Below are positions 36,483-44,807 of a stretch of DNA of 64,000 nucleotides, one piece after another. This stretch comes from Streptomyces colonosanans (GTDB taxonomy: Bacteria > Actinomycetota > Actinomycetes > Streptomycetales > Streptomycetaceae), in the NCBI RefSeq assembly GCF_001866645.1, contig NZ_MLYP01000010.1, forward strand, positions 1-64,000, read 5' to 3'. A program made the position numbers and the translations under genes. The stretch's first letter is position 1, and every line of letters starts with the position of its first letter. The notes below the pieces were generated by a model, which saw nothing but the letters and a program-made list of their open reading frames with translations, was not told the origin of the DNA and ran no database searches.

Positions 36483-37508
36483 ATGAAGCTTCGCCGTGCA
36501 CTGGCCGCAGCGGCGGCCACGGCCGCCATAGCCCCGCTCGCGCTGCTGTCGGCTCCGGCCGCGTTCGCCGACGACACGGAGACGCCTTCCGCTTCCGTGA
36601 CCGAGTCCGCCCCGGAGCAGCCGACCACCCCCGAGCCCGAGAACAGCACCACGCCGCCTGCCGAGAACACCGAATCCACCACCCCGGCCGCGACGTCGCC
36701 GGCCCCCGAGACGTCGGCGCCGGAGTCCACGGCGCCCACGGCTACGCCGTCCGCCTCGGCCACCACCTCGGCCAAGCCGACGTCGACCGCGAGCCCCGAG
36801 CCGACCGACGAGCCGACCGAGCCGTCCGGTATCTGCGAGGAAGACGACGCCACCTACAAGTCGAAGCTGAACACCACGATCAACGGCCTGCCCGGCAAGA
36901 TCGTGGCCGGTAGCGGCTGGCACCCCTTCACGCTCACGGTCAAGAACCCGACGAAGAGCGCCGCCCAGGACGTCATCTTCTACGCGGGCGTCGGCCCGAA
37001 CGACGAGAACGCGCAGAACCCCTTCAAGGCCAGCCAGGTCCAGCTCCAGGCGAAGGTCGACGGAGTCTGGGTCGACATCGAGGACGAGGGCTACTCCGTC
37101 GGCTTCCTCGACCTGTCCGACGTCGGTGCGGGCAAGACGGTCAACTACCAGCTGCGCCTCAACGTGAAGGCGAACGCCCCGATCGGCACCGGTCTGACCA
37201 TCGGCGGCGGCGTCTACTTCGACGAGGAGGCGGAGTGCCTCGGCGCTGACGAGGCCCACTACATCATCGAGATCGTCAAGGGCGGCACCGACACCGACGG
37301 CACCAGGCCGCAGGAAGGCGGCAAGGTTCCGGTTCCCACCGGCAAGCCGAACCAGACCAACACCCAGCAGGTGACCGGCACGCTCGCGTCCACCGGTTCC
37401 TCGTCCATGCTGCCGACCATCGCCCTCATCGGCGGTGTCGCGGTCGTCGCCGGTGGCGGTGCCGTGTTCGCCGTCCGCCGCCGCAAGACGGGTGGCGTGG
37501 CCGCCTGA
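36483..37508 (+). CDS. Sortase-anchored surface protein (LAxTG sorting signal)
   Basis: Encodes 341 residues. A signal peptide (APLALLSAPAAFADD) is followed by a Thr/Pro/Ser-rich spacer of ~85 residues, a folded domain at about 118-265 with the phrase FTLTVKNPTKSAAQDVIF that resembles immunoglobulin-like conserved-repeat domains, and a second spacer. The C-terminal sorting signal is complete: LASTG at 301-305, a hydrophobic span 310-330 and RRRK at 333-336. LAxTG motifs are the substrate of class E sortases in Streptomyces. Two Cys (SGICEEDD and AECLGAD) may form a disulfide. GAGG lies 5 bases before ATG 36483. Function on the surface is unknown; it may be a hypha- or aerial-growth-related wall protein. 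Confidence 0.9.
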   Translation: MKLRRALAAAAATAAIAPLALLSAPAAFADDTETPSASVTESAPEQPTTPEPENSTTPPAENTESTTPAATSPAPETSAPESTAPTATPSASATTSAKPTSTASPEPTDEPTEPSGICEEDDATYKSKLNTTINGLPGKIVAGSGWHPFTLTVKNPTKSAAQDVIFYAGVGPNDENAQNPFKASQVQLQAKVDGVWVDIEDEGYSVGFLDLSDVGAGKTVNYQLRLNVKANAPIGTGLTIGGGVYFDEEAECLGADEAHYIIEIVKGGTDTDGTRPQEGGKVPVPTGKPNQTNTQQVTGTLASTGSSSMLPTIALIGGVAVVAGGGAVFAVRRRKTGGVAA

Positions 37509-37559
37509 GGCCGGTACCCGTAGAGGGACTGTGCAAGGCGCCTCGCGCGCCGCGCACCA

Positions 37560-37603
37560 AGGAGAAGGACCTGGGCTCGGAGGGGGGCACAGGTCCTTCT
37601 TCT
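37560..37603 (+). terminator. Terminator after the surface-protein gene
   Basis: A 14-bp stem with one G-U pair (37560-37573 with 37590-37603), loop 16, followed by a T/C-rich run. The downstream arm is part of a 19-bp sequence (GGTCCTTCTTCTGTGTGCG) repeated in tandem at 37592-37610 and 37611-37629, so the 3' half of the terminator has been duplicated. Confidence 0.75.
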
Positions 37604-37629
37604 GTGTGCGGGTCCTTCTTCTGTGTGCG
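37592..37629. repeat. Perfect 19-bp tandem duplication
   Basis: GGTCCTTCTTCTGTGTGCG occurs twice with no spacer. The first copy covers the right arm of the surface-protein terminator. It lies 12 bases from the end of the convergent GMC oxidoreductase gene and looks like a recent slippage product. Confidence 0.9.
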
Positions 37630-37641
37630 GCGACGTACCCG

Positions 37642-39453
37642 CTACTTCTTCGGCGGCACCGCCGGTATCCCCAGGCACGGAAGCCGCAGCGCCCCGAACG
37701 CCTCCGCCGGCACCGCCGGCCGCCGGGGCTGGACCGGCTCGATCCGCGCGTACGCCGCCCCCTGTGCCGGACGCGGGTCCGCCTCCCCCTCGTTCGGCCA
37801 GTACGACATCGCGCGCTCGGCCTGTGCCGTGATCGTCAGGGAGGGGTTGACGCCCAGGTTCGCCGACACCGCCGCGCCGTCGACCACCGCGATGCCGGGG
37901 TGGCCGTACAGCCGGTGGTACGGGTCGATCACACCCGTCTCGCGCGAGGCACCGATCGGGCAGCCGCCGAGGAAATGCGCGGTCAGCGGTGTCCCCATCA
38001 GTTCGCCGACGTTACTGCCCGCGAAGCCGTTGATCTCGTCCGCGATCGCGGACGCCGCCTCGGAAGCCGCCCTGATCTGCTTGGGGTTGGGGGCGCCATG
38101 GCCCTGTCGTGCCGTCAGAAGTCCCTTCCCGACGCCGTTCGGCTTCAGGTAGGTCGTCAGGGAGTTGTCCAGCGACTGCATCACCAGGCCGATGATGGTC
38201 CGCTCCGACCACCGGCGGTTGGACAGGGAGCGCGCCACCAGCCACGGGTGCCGCGCCGCGTTCGCGAGCCACGCCAGAACGCGCGACGAGCCCTCCGCGT
38301 AGGGGACCTGAAGGATCGACAGACTGCCCATCGCGTTCGAGCCCTTGCCGTAGCGGACCGGCTCGATGTGCGTGTTCTCGTCCGGGTGGACCGACGACGT
38401 GATCGCCACACCCCGCGTGAAGTCGGCCTTCGTGGATCCGTGTGCCTCGCGGTAGCGGCGGTCGTCCGTCTGCGCGCCCACCAGCGCCTCCGAGTTGGTC
38501 CGGGTAAGATCGCCCAGCCGGTCGGATATGTACGGCAGTTGGCCGTTCGCCTTCATGCGGTGCAGCAGCGTCTGCGTACCGTAGGTGCCCGCCGCGAGGA
38601 CGACCCTTCGCGCTGTGAAGGTCCGCCCCTCACCCTTGCGCTTCCGGTCCGTCGGCAGGGCCGCGACGGCGTACCCGCCTCGCGAGTCGTCCGTGACCGA
38701 CACGACCGTCGTCATGGGGTGCACGACCGCGCCCGCCGTCTCGGCGAGGTGGAGGTAGTTCTCGTTGAGCGTGTTCTTCGCGCCGTGGCGGCAGCCGGTC
38801 ATGCACTCGCCGCACTCGGTGCACGCCCGGCGGGCCGGCCCGGCGCCGCCGAAGTACGGGTCCGGGACCTCTTCGCCGGGCCTGGCCTTGGCCGTTCCGT
38901 CGGCGTCGTCACCGTCGCCGAAGAAGACACCGACCGGCGCCATGTGGAAGGTGTCGCCCACGCCCATCCGCTGAGCGGCCGCCTTCAGGTGGACGTCCGA
39001 AGGCGTCAGGGTCGGGTTGAGCCGTACGCCCAGCATGCGCCGCGCCTGGTCGTAGTACGGCTTCAACTCCTCCTGCCAGTCGGTGATGTCCTTCCACTGC
39101 GGGTCGTCGAAGAAGGCCTTCGGCGGTACGTAGAGGGTGTTGGCGTAGTTGAGGGAGCCGCCGCCGACCCCGGCGCCCGCCAGCACCATCACATTGCCCA
39201 GCAGGTGGATGCGCTGGATGCCGTACAGGCCGAGGGCAGGCGCCCACAGGTAGTTCTTCAGGTCCCAGGAGTTCTTGGGCAGGGAGCCGCGGGTGAAGCG
39301 GCGTCCGGCCTCCAGCACTCCGACCCGGTAGCCCTTCTCCGTCAGGCGCAGGGCGGTGACGGAGCCGCCGAAGCCGGAGCCGACGACGATGACGTCGTAG
39401 TCGTAGTCGTACGAAGTGTCCGCCGGTGGCCGGGCGTCGATCTCCTGTGGCAC
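37642..39453 (-). CDS. GMC-type FAD oxidoreductase (cholesterol-oxidase-like)
   Basis: Encodes 603 residues from GTG 39453, with GAGGAGGG just upstream. The FAD Rossmann motif is VIVVGSGFGGS near residue 25. GVGGGSLNYAN is a typical GMC second FAD motif, and the C-terminus has HFLGGCPIGA and VVDGAAVSANLGVNPSLTIT, close to actinobacterial cholesterol-oxidase-like proteins of the ChoD type. A cysteine cluster CTECGECMTGC at about 210-220 looks like an iron-sulfur or zinc site, a known feature of this subfamily. The substrate is unknown. The gene follows the aldehyde dehydrogenase gene by 63 bases and probably shares its operon: an alcohol would be oxidised here and the aldehyde next. Confidence 0.88.
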   Translation of the reverse strand: MPQEIDARPPADTSYDYDYDVIVVGSGFGGSVTALRLTEKGYRVGVLEAGRRFTRGSLPKNSWDLKNYLWAPALGLYGIQRIHLLGNVMVLAGAGVGGGSLNYANTLYVPPKAFFDDPQWKDITDWQEELKPYYDQARRMLGVRLNPTLTPSDVHLKAAAQRMGVGDTFHMAPVGVFFGDGDDADGTAKARPGEEVPDPYFGGAGPARRACTECGECMTGCRHGAKNTLNENYLHLAETAGAVVHPMTTVVSVTDDSRGGYAVAALPTDRKRKGEGRTFTARRVVLAAGTYGTQTLLHRMKANGQLPYISDRLGDLTRTNSEALVGAQTDDRRYREAHGSTKADFTRGVAITSSVHPDENTHIEPVRYGKGSNAMGSLSILQVPYAEGSSRVLAWLANAARHPWLVARSLSNRRWSERTIIGLVMQSLDNSLTTYLKPNGVGKGLLTARQGHGAPNPKQIRAASEAASAIADEINGFAGSNVGELMGTPLTAHFLGGCPIGASRETGVIDPYHRLYGHPGIAVVDGAAVSANLGVNPSLTITAQAERAMSYWPNEGEADPRPAQGAAYARIEPVQPRRPAVPAEAFGALRLPCLGIPAVPPKK

Positions 39454-39516
39454 GCGCCCTCCTCGTTGAGTGTGCACTGCGGGGTCTGTGTGATTGCCCG
39501 GCGTCCGGTCACAGCA

Positions 39517-41127
39517 CTAGCGAAGCCTCAGCGCCTTCATCGCCCTCAGGCTGCGGCTCATGAACGCCGCGTACTTCTCGTCGTCCATGCCGAGCGACGG
39601 CGCCATCGGCAGCAACCGCTGGTGCGCGACGGTCTGGGCCTCGGTGTACTTGAGGATGCCCTCGGAGCCGTGGCGGCGGCCGAGGCCGGAGTCCTTCATG
39701 CCGCCCATCGGCGACTGCGCGCTGCCGTACGCGGGCGCATAGCCCTCGTTGACGTTGACCGTGCCGGTGCGCAGCCGCGCCGCGATCGCCCTGCCCCGTC
39801 GGCCGTCCTTCGTCCAGACCGACGAATTCAGGCCGTACGGCGTGGCGTTGGCGCGCTCGATCGCCTCGTCCTCCGTCTTGAAACGGTAGATCGACACGAC
39901 CGGGCCGAAGGTCTCCTCCGTGCACACCGCCATGGGCGCCTCCACGCCGTCGAGGATGGTGGGCTCGTAGAAGTACGGGCCGACGTCCGGTCGGGCAGCC
40001 CCGCCTGCCAGCACCTTCGCGCCCTTGGCGACGGCCTCTTCGACGTGCCCTGCCACGGCCTTCAGTTGACGCTCGCCGACCAGGGACCCCATGTCGGCGC
40101 CGTACGCCAGGGACGTACCGAGCCGCATCGCCGTGGTGCGGGCGGCGAACCGCTCCACGAAGGCGTCCGCGATCGACTCGTGGACGTACAACCGCTCGAT
40201 GGAGATGCAGAGTTGACCCGCGGAGGAGAAGCAGGCTCGCACGGCTCCGGCGGCCGCCTTCTCGATGTCAGCGTCCTCGAGGACCAGCATGGCGTTCTTG
40301 CCGCCGAGTTCGAGCGAGACGCCGACGAGGCGGGCGGCGGCGCCCTGGGCGACCTCGCGGCCGGTACGGGTGGAGCCGGTGAAGGACACGTAGTCGGCGT
40401 GCCGGACGACCTCCGGGCCGACGACCGGCCCGTCGCCGATGACGACCTGGAAGACGCCGGCGGGCAGCCCGGCCTCGATCAGCAGGTCGCGCGCCCACAG
40501 CGCGGTCAGGGATGTCTCCGTGTCGGGCTTCATCACCACCGCGTTGCCCGCGACGAACGCGGGGAGCGCGTCGCCGACCGACAGCTCCAGCGGGTAGTTC
40601 CAGGGGGCGATCTGGCCGACGACACCACGCGGGTGGCGCAGTTCGGTGACGCGCGTGAGCGTCGGTACGGCACCCGTGTGCCGCTTCGGCCTCAGATACG
40701 AGGGCGCCTTGCGGCCGTAGTGCCGGGCCGCGACGGCGACGGCCAGCACCTCCTCGTGGGCGTGGAGGCGGGCCTTTCCGGTCTCCAACTGGATGAGGTC
40801 GAGCACCTCGGCCTGGCGGGCGAGCACCAGGTCGTGGAAGCGGAGCAGGACGGCGGCGCGCTGCCGTACGGGCGTGGCCGCCCAGGCGTGCTGGGCGGCG
40901 CGGGCCCGCTCGAAGGCCTCTGCCACGTCCTCGGGGGTGGACTCGGGCAGGTCGGCCAGCTTCTCGCCGGTGAACGGTGTGTGGTTGGCGGTACGGCCGG
41001 AGCCGGCCACACCCTTGGTAAGCTGGGCGACCAGTTCCGGCGTGACCACGTCGGCAGCGGTGCGGGCGCCGGCGGGAGCGGGTGCGAGGGGGTTGGTGGC
41101 CTTCTCCGGGGCCTGCGAGTCCGTCAT
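39517..41127 (-). CDS. Succinate-semialdehyde-type aldehyde dehydrogenase
   Basis: Encodes 536 residues, ALDH superfamily. Motifs: APWNYPLELS, VSLELGGKNAML, and the catalytic Cys307 in SSAGQLCIS. Sequence and length resemble the actinobacterial NADP-succinic semialdehyde dehydrogenase (GabD2-like), which oxidises succinate semialdehyde to succinate, a feeder of the TCA cycle; the real substrate may differ. TACCCT lies 7 bases before ATG 41127 and no Shine-Dalgarno sequence is visible, so the mRNA may be leaderless. Two perfect palindromes 75-114 bases upstream are likely operators. Confidence 0.92.
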   Translation of the reverse strand: MTDSQAPEKATNPLAPAPAGARTAADVVTPELVAQLTKGVAGSGRTANHTPFTGEKLADLPESTPEDVAEAFERARAAQHAWAATPVRQRAAVLLRFHDLVLARQAEVLDLIQLETGKARLHAHEEVLAVAVAARHYGRKAPSYLRPKRHTGAVPTLTRVTELRHPRGVVGQIAPWNYPLELSVGDALPAFVAGNAVVMKPDTETSLTALWARDLLIEAGLPAGVFQVVIGDGPVVGPEVVRHADYVSFTGSTRTGREVAQGAAARLVGVSLELGGKNAMLVLEDADIEKAAAGAVRACFSSAGQLCISIERLYVHESIADAFVERFAARTTAMRLGTSLAYGADMGSLVGERQLKAVAGHVEEAVAKGAKVLAGGAARPDVGPYFYEPTILDGVEAPMAVCTEETFGPVVSIYRFKTEDEAIERANATPYGLNSSVWTKDGRRGRAIAARLRTGTVNVNEGYAPAYGSAQSPMGGMKDSGLGRRHGSEGILKYTEAQTVAHQRLLPMAPSLGMDDEKYAAFMSRSLRAMKALRLR

Positions 41128-41201
41128 GAGCCGCAGGGTATGCCGGACGGAAGGCTTTTGGTACCCGTCGGTAACGGGGATTCACCGGGTGCTCACACAA
41201 C

Positions 41202-41241
41202 GCCAGTGATCACTGGCAGCAAATGCCCTGATCAGGGCATT
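41202..41241. promoter_or_regulatory. Twin perfect palindromes upstream of the aldehyde dehydrogenase operon
   Basis: GCCAGTGATCACTGGC (41202-41217, 16 bp) and AATGCCCTGATCAGGGCATT (41222-41241, 20 bp) are both perfect palindromes without a loop, share the core TGATCA and have centres 22 bp apart, two helical turns. Loop-free palindromes point to dimeric repressor sites, not terminators. They lie 75-114 bases upstream of ATG 41127 and 61 bases beyond the stop of the first kinase gene. No regulator gene is adjacent. Confidence 0.75.
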
Positions 41242-41301
41242 GTTCGACACTGTGCGGGCCGGGCGCCGCGACAGGGCGAACGTTGCCTGCCGGGGCGCCG
41301 G

Positions 41302-42966
41302 CTAGAGCTTGTCGATGCCCAGGTTCGCGATCGCCGCGCTCGCCACCTCTTGCCCGCGGTCCCTGAAGTCACCCTTGCCCGGGTAGCTGATCGTGAGCTT
41401 GTACATGTCGCCCGCGGAGTTCTTGTAGTAGAAGATCCTCAGCTCACGCGGGCGCGGGTGCCGGCTGTCTCTGGTCGTGTAGGAGACCGTGTTCTCGGCC
41501 GCCTTCTCGCCGTGGTACGTGCTGTCCTTCGGGGCCGTCCGCGTCCCCGGGTCCTTGGGCATATCCAGTTCGGAGGCCCCGCTGTTCTTGAAATCGCCGT
41601 TGTCGGCGTACATCTCGGCCGCCGCCGAGTCCTTGATCTGGTTCCCGTTGTCCTCGGACTTCTTCGCCAGGTGCAGGCCGATCCAGATACTGCCGCTCCA
41701 GTCCGTGTACGTCACCCAGTTCTTGTCGGTGTCGCTCTTCTCGGGCCTGCTCACCTGGTAGTCCTTGGGCGCCACGAGGGTGGCCCCCAGCGCCTTCTCC
41801 GGGCGCTTCTCCCAGCCGTCGGGCAGGGGGCCCGCGAACGGGTCCGCGATGACCAGGTACGCCGCCACCGCCGCCGCGACGACCCCGGCCCCGATCCCGA
41901 GCAGCGCCCGGCGGCCCAGGCGGATGCCGGTTCCGCCCGTGGCAGCCGGGGCGACGGGCAGCATGGGCCGCGTCGGCTGCGGCGGCCTGGTGGCCTCCTC
42001 CAGGAGGCGGCGGACCTCGGCCGCGTTCGGGCGGCGCGCCGGGTCCTTGTCCAGCAGTCCGTTGATGGCGTCGGCGAGCGGGCCGCGGACGGAGGCCGGG
42101 GCCGCGGGGGTGGAGTGGAGGACCGACTGGAGCGTGGCGGGCGTGTTGGTCCGGCGGAACGGCGAGACGCCTTCCGTCGCCGCGTACAGCACCACGCCCA
42201 GCGACCACAGGTCCGACTCGGGGCCGGGACGCCGGCCCAGCACCCGTTCCGGCGCGACGTACTCGGGCGAGCCGACGAAGCCGCCCGTGTCCGTCAGGTT
42301 CGTCTCGCCCTCGATCTGCGCGATACCGAAGTCGGTGAGGACGACGCGGCCATGGCGGCCGAGCAGGACGTTGTCCGGCTTCACGTCCCGGTGCAGGATG
42401 CCCGCCGCGTGCGCGGCCTCCAGCGCGCCGAGCACCTCCAGGCCCGTCCTCGCGGCCTCCTGCATTCCGAGGGTGCCCTCCTGGAGCACGGCACCCAGCG
42501 ACCGGCCCTGCACCAGCTCCATCACGATCCACGGCCGGCCATCCACGAGCGCCACATCGTGCACGTTCACGACCGCGGGGTGGTCGAGGCGGGCGGCGGC
42601 CCGTGCCTCGCGGCGCATCCGCTCGTAGGCGTTGGCCTGTTCACGCTCGGGAAGGTGGTCGGGGACCCGGGGTTCCTTGACGGCGACCTCCCGGTCCACC
42701 GTCTCGTCCTTGGCCCGCCACACCGTGCCCATGCCGCCGTGGCCGAGCTTGGCGAGCAGACGGTAGCGCCCGGCGATGAGCCGTCCGGCCCCCGGCTCCT
42801 GCGGCGCCTCGGGCACCCTGACGGTGGGTGCGGCAGGGTGTGGAACCGTCGGCGCCGAAGGGGGCTGGGTATAAGGGTTTCCCGGCAAGGGCACGCTCGG
42901 TTGCGGCGGCTGCAGGCCGAAACTGGTCGGCTCTTCAGAGCGGCGAGGGCTCCCCTGATGGCTCAT
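41302..42966 (-). CDS. Membrane Ser/Thr protein kinase (array member 1)
   Basis: Encodes 554 residues. A Pro-rich N-terminus (1-65) is followed by an intact Hanks-type kinase domain: glycine loop GHGGMGTV 75-82, Lys97 (AVK), catalytic loop HRDVKPDN 192-199, DFG 212-214 and GSPEYVAPE. One membrane helix at 353-374 leads to an extracytoplasmic domain of about 175 residues that begins DGWEKRPEKALGATLV. That outside domain shares the Trp/Phe-rich beta pattern of its four paralogues, so it is probably a ligand sensor. No PASTA repeats. Start ATG 42966. Confidence 0.93.
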   Translation of the reverse strand: MSHQGSPRRSEEPTSFGLQPPQPSVPLPGNPYTQPPSAPTVPHPAAPTVRVPEAPQEPGAGRLIAGRYRLLAKLGHGGMGTVWRAKDETVDREVAVKEPRVPDHLPEREQANAYERMRREARAAARLDHPAVVNVHDVALVDGRPWIVMELVQGRSLGAVLQEGTLGMQEAARTGLEVLGALEAAHAAGILHRDVKPDNVLLGRHGRVVLTDFGIAQIEGETNLTDTGGFVGSPEYVAPERVLGRRPGPESDLWSLGVVLYAATEGVSPFRRTNTPATLQSVLHSTPAAPASVRGPLADAINGLLDKDPARRPNAAEVRRLLEEATRPPQPTRPMLPVAPAATGGTGIRLGRRALLGIGAGVVAAAVAAYLVIADPFAGPLPDGWEKRPEKALGATLVAPKDYQVSRPEKSDTDKNWVTYTDWSGSIWIGLHLAKKSEDNGNQIKDSAAAEMYADNGDFKNSGASELDMPKDPGTRTAPKDSTYHGEKAAENTVSYTTRDSRHPRPRELRIFYYKNSAGDMYKLTISYPGKGDFRDRGQEVASAAIANLGIDKL

Positions 42967-43058
42967 ATGTTCATGCTTATCGCACCCTGTAGTCCGTCAG
43001 CCACCTTCGCTCCCCACTGGTCACACACCCGTGACCGACCGCGTCGGCAATTTCCGTT

Positions 43059-44696
43059 TTACTCCGGTACGAACGTGTCCACCGCCACGTCGAAGTACTC
43101 CTTCGCCTCCCGCACCCTCCCGACCGGTGCCGACACCCACATGTCGTACATCCAGCCACCCTCCTCCCAGCACAGGTCGTAGGTGTGCCGGGGGCCCTCC
43201 GCCGCGGTGAACCCGTTCCAGGTGAACTCCCAGAACGCTGCCGGGTTTCCACGGTGCGACTCCGAGGAGACCCGGGCGTCGTGGTACCCCGGGTTCGTGG
43301 CGGGTCCTTCGGCGTCGGCGCGCTGCATCACCGCGAGCGGGCCGCCCGCCTCGGGCTTCACACGTTTGATACCGAGGCGGAAGGTCTGCCCCGGGGACGT
43401 GTAGAAGACCCGCTCGCCCTGCGTACTGCGTGTGAACCCGTCCGGCACGGCGAGCGAGAACCCGCCCGGGTCCTGTGCCGACCGGTATCCCGAGGGCGCT
43501 TTGCGGGCGGGGGCCGATGCCGACGTCGGCGAGGGCGGCGGACGTGTCGCCCTCGCCGTGGAGGAGGAAGAGACGGACGGGGTGCCCGTGGCCGACGGGT
43601 GCGAAGGCGCCGAACTCGCCGGCTTCTCCCCGCTGTTGCCGCCGTCGTGCAGCAGCAGCGCCGCCGCCGAGACGCCCGCTCCCACGACGGCCGCAACGAG
43701 GGTCGCCGCGACGAGTCCGCCCCGCGCGGGGCGCTTCGCGGCCGGCGGCACGGCGGCCGACGGCGATGTCGCGGCCTCGGACCCCCCCTTCGGGGCGGGC
43801 GGCACCGCGAGCCGGGGCACGTCCCGCTGCGTCGGCGAGTAGGCGACCGGGGCCGTCGGCGTACGTCCCGTCTCCAGGAACTCCTCCAGCAGCCGCTGCG
43901 CCTGAGCCGCGTCCAGGCGCCGTTCCGGATCGCGCTCCAGCAGTCCTCGGATGACGGGCAGGAGCGGCTGTGCCTGTGCGGGCGGACGGATGTCATCGAC
44001 GACCACCGCGTGCAGGATCCCGCCCAACGAGTCGCGGTGGAAAGGGGATGTGCCGCTCAGGACGGTGCACAGCAGTGCGCCCAGCGACCACAGATCGGAG
44101 GCGGGCCCGGTTTGCTCGCCGGACATCCGCTCGGGCGCGGTGTACTCGGGCGAACCGACGAAGGAGCCGCTCTCCGTGAGCGTGGTGGCGCCGGCGACCC
44201 GTGCGATGCCGAAGTCGGTGAGGACGACACGGCCGGTGCCCGCCTCCATCAGGACGTTCGCGGGCTTGAGATCGCGGTGCAGCACGCCCGCGCCGTGCGC
44301 ACGGCGCAGCGCACCCAGCAGGTCGACGCCGATCCGGGCGGCCTCAGGTGCGTCGACCGGGCCGCGCGCTGCGATGCGCTCGGCCAGCGATCCGCCATCG
44401 ATCAACTCCATGACGATGTAGGGGCGTTCCTCGTGCTCGACGACATCATGGACGACGATGATGTGCGGATGCCGCAACTGCGCGACCGCACGCGCCTCGC
44501 GCCGTGTGCGCTCACGCTGCAGCCGAGCCTCATCGGCTGACAGTGAGGTGTCGAGGACGAGTTCTTTTACCGCGACCTGGCGGCCGAGCAACTGGTCGAC
44601 GGCCCGCCAGACGACGCCCATGCCGCCCCGACCGATCCGCTCCTCCAGACGGTAACGCCCTGCTAAGACACGGACGTTCTCCCCCTCGGTCCTCAT
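43059..44696 (-). CDS. Membrane Ser/Thr protein kinase (array member 2)
   Basis: Encodes 545 residues. The kinase domain starts close to the N-terminus: IGRGGMGVV, Lys44, HRDLKPAN 140-147, DFG 161-163, GSPEYTAPER. A juxtamembrane Pro/Ala linker precedes a membrane helix at 326-349, then a Ser/Thr/Pro linker and an extracytoplasmic domain with FSLAVPDGFTRST and AAFWEFTWNGF. ATG 44696 (MRTEGENVRV) is chosen; the frame begins 18 bases earlier. CATGAT 6 bases upstream suggests leaderless transcription. Confidence 0.92.
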   Translation of the reverse strand: MRTEGENVRVLAGRYRLEERIGRGGMGVVWRAVDQLLGRQVAVKELVLDTSLSADEARLQRERTRREARAVAQLRHPHIIVVHDVVEHEERPYIVMELIDGGSLAERIAARGPVDAPEAARIGVDLLGALRRAHGAGVLHRDLKPANVLMEAGTGRVVLTDFGIARVAGATTLTESGSFVGSPEYTAPERMSGEQTGPASDLWSLGALLCTVLSGTSPFHRDSLGGILHAVVVDDIRPPAQAQPLLPVIRGLLERDPERRLDAAQAQRLLEEFLETGRTPTAPVAYSPTQRDVPRLAVPPAPKGGSEAATSPSAAVPPAAKRPARGGLVAATLVAAVVGAGVSAAALLLHDGGNSGEKPASSAPSHPSATGTPSVSSSSTARATRPPPSPTSASAPARKAPSGYRSAQDPGGFSLAVPDGFTRSTQGERVFYTSPGQTFRLGIKRVKPEAGGPLAVMQRADAEGPATNPGYHDARVSSESHRGNPAAFWEFTWNGFTAAEGPRHTYDLCWEEGGWMYDMWVSAPVGRVREAKEYFDVAVDTFVPE

Positions 44697-44807
44697 GCGC
44701 CCATCATGCCGCACCGGACGCGAACCCTCCGGGACGCCGACCCGGCGATGGCCGACATCCGACGTACGCGCGCATGCGCCGACGCACCCGCTGTCGCGGC
44801 ACGCTTC

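Noticed and set aside
37435-43182. Open frame of 1915 codons on the plus strand
   Set aside because: It runs antisense to the GMC oxidoreductase, aldehyde dehydrogenase and kinase 1 genes. High GC makes stop codons rare in shadow frames; composition is Arg/Gly/Val/Asp-rich with no domain.
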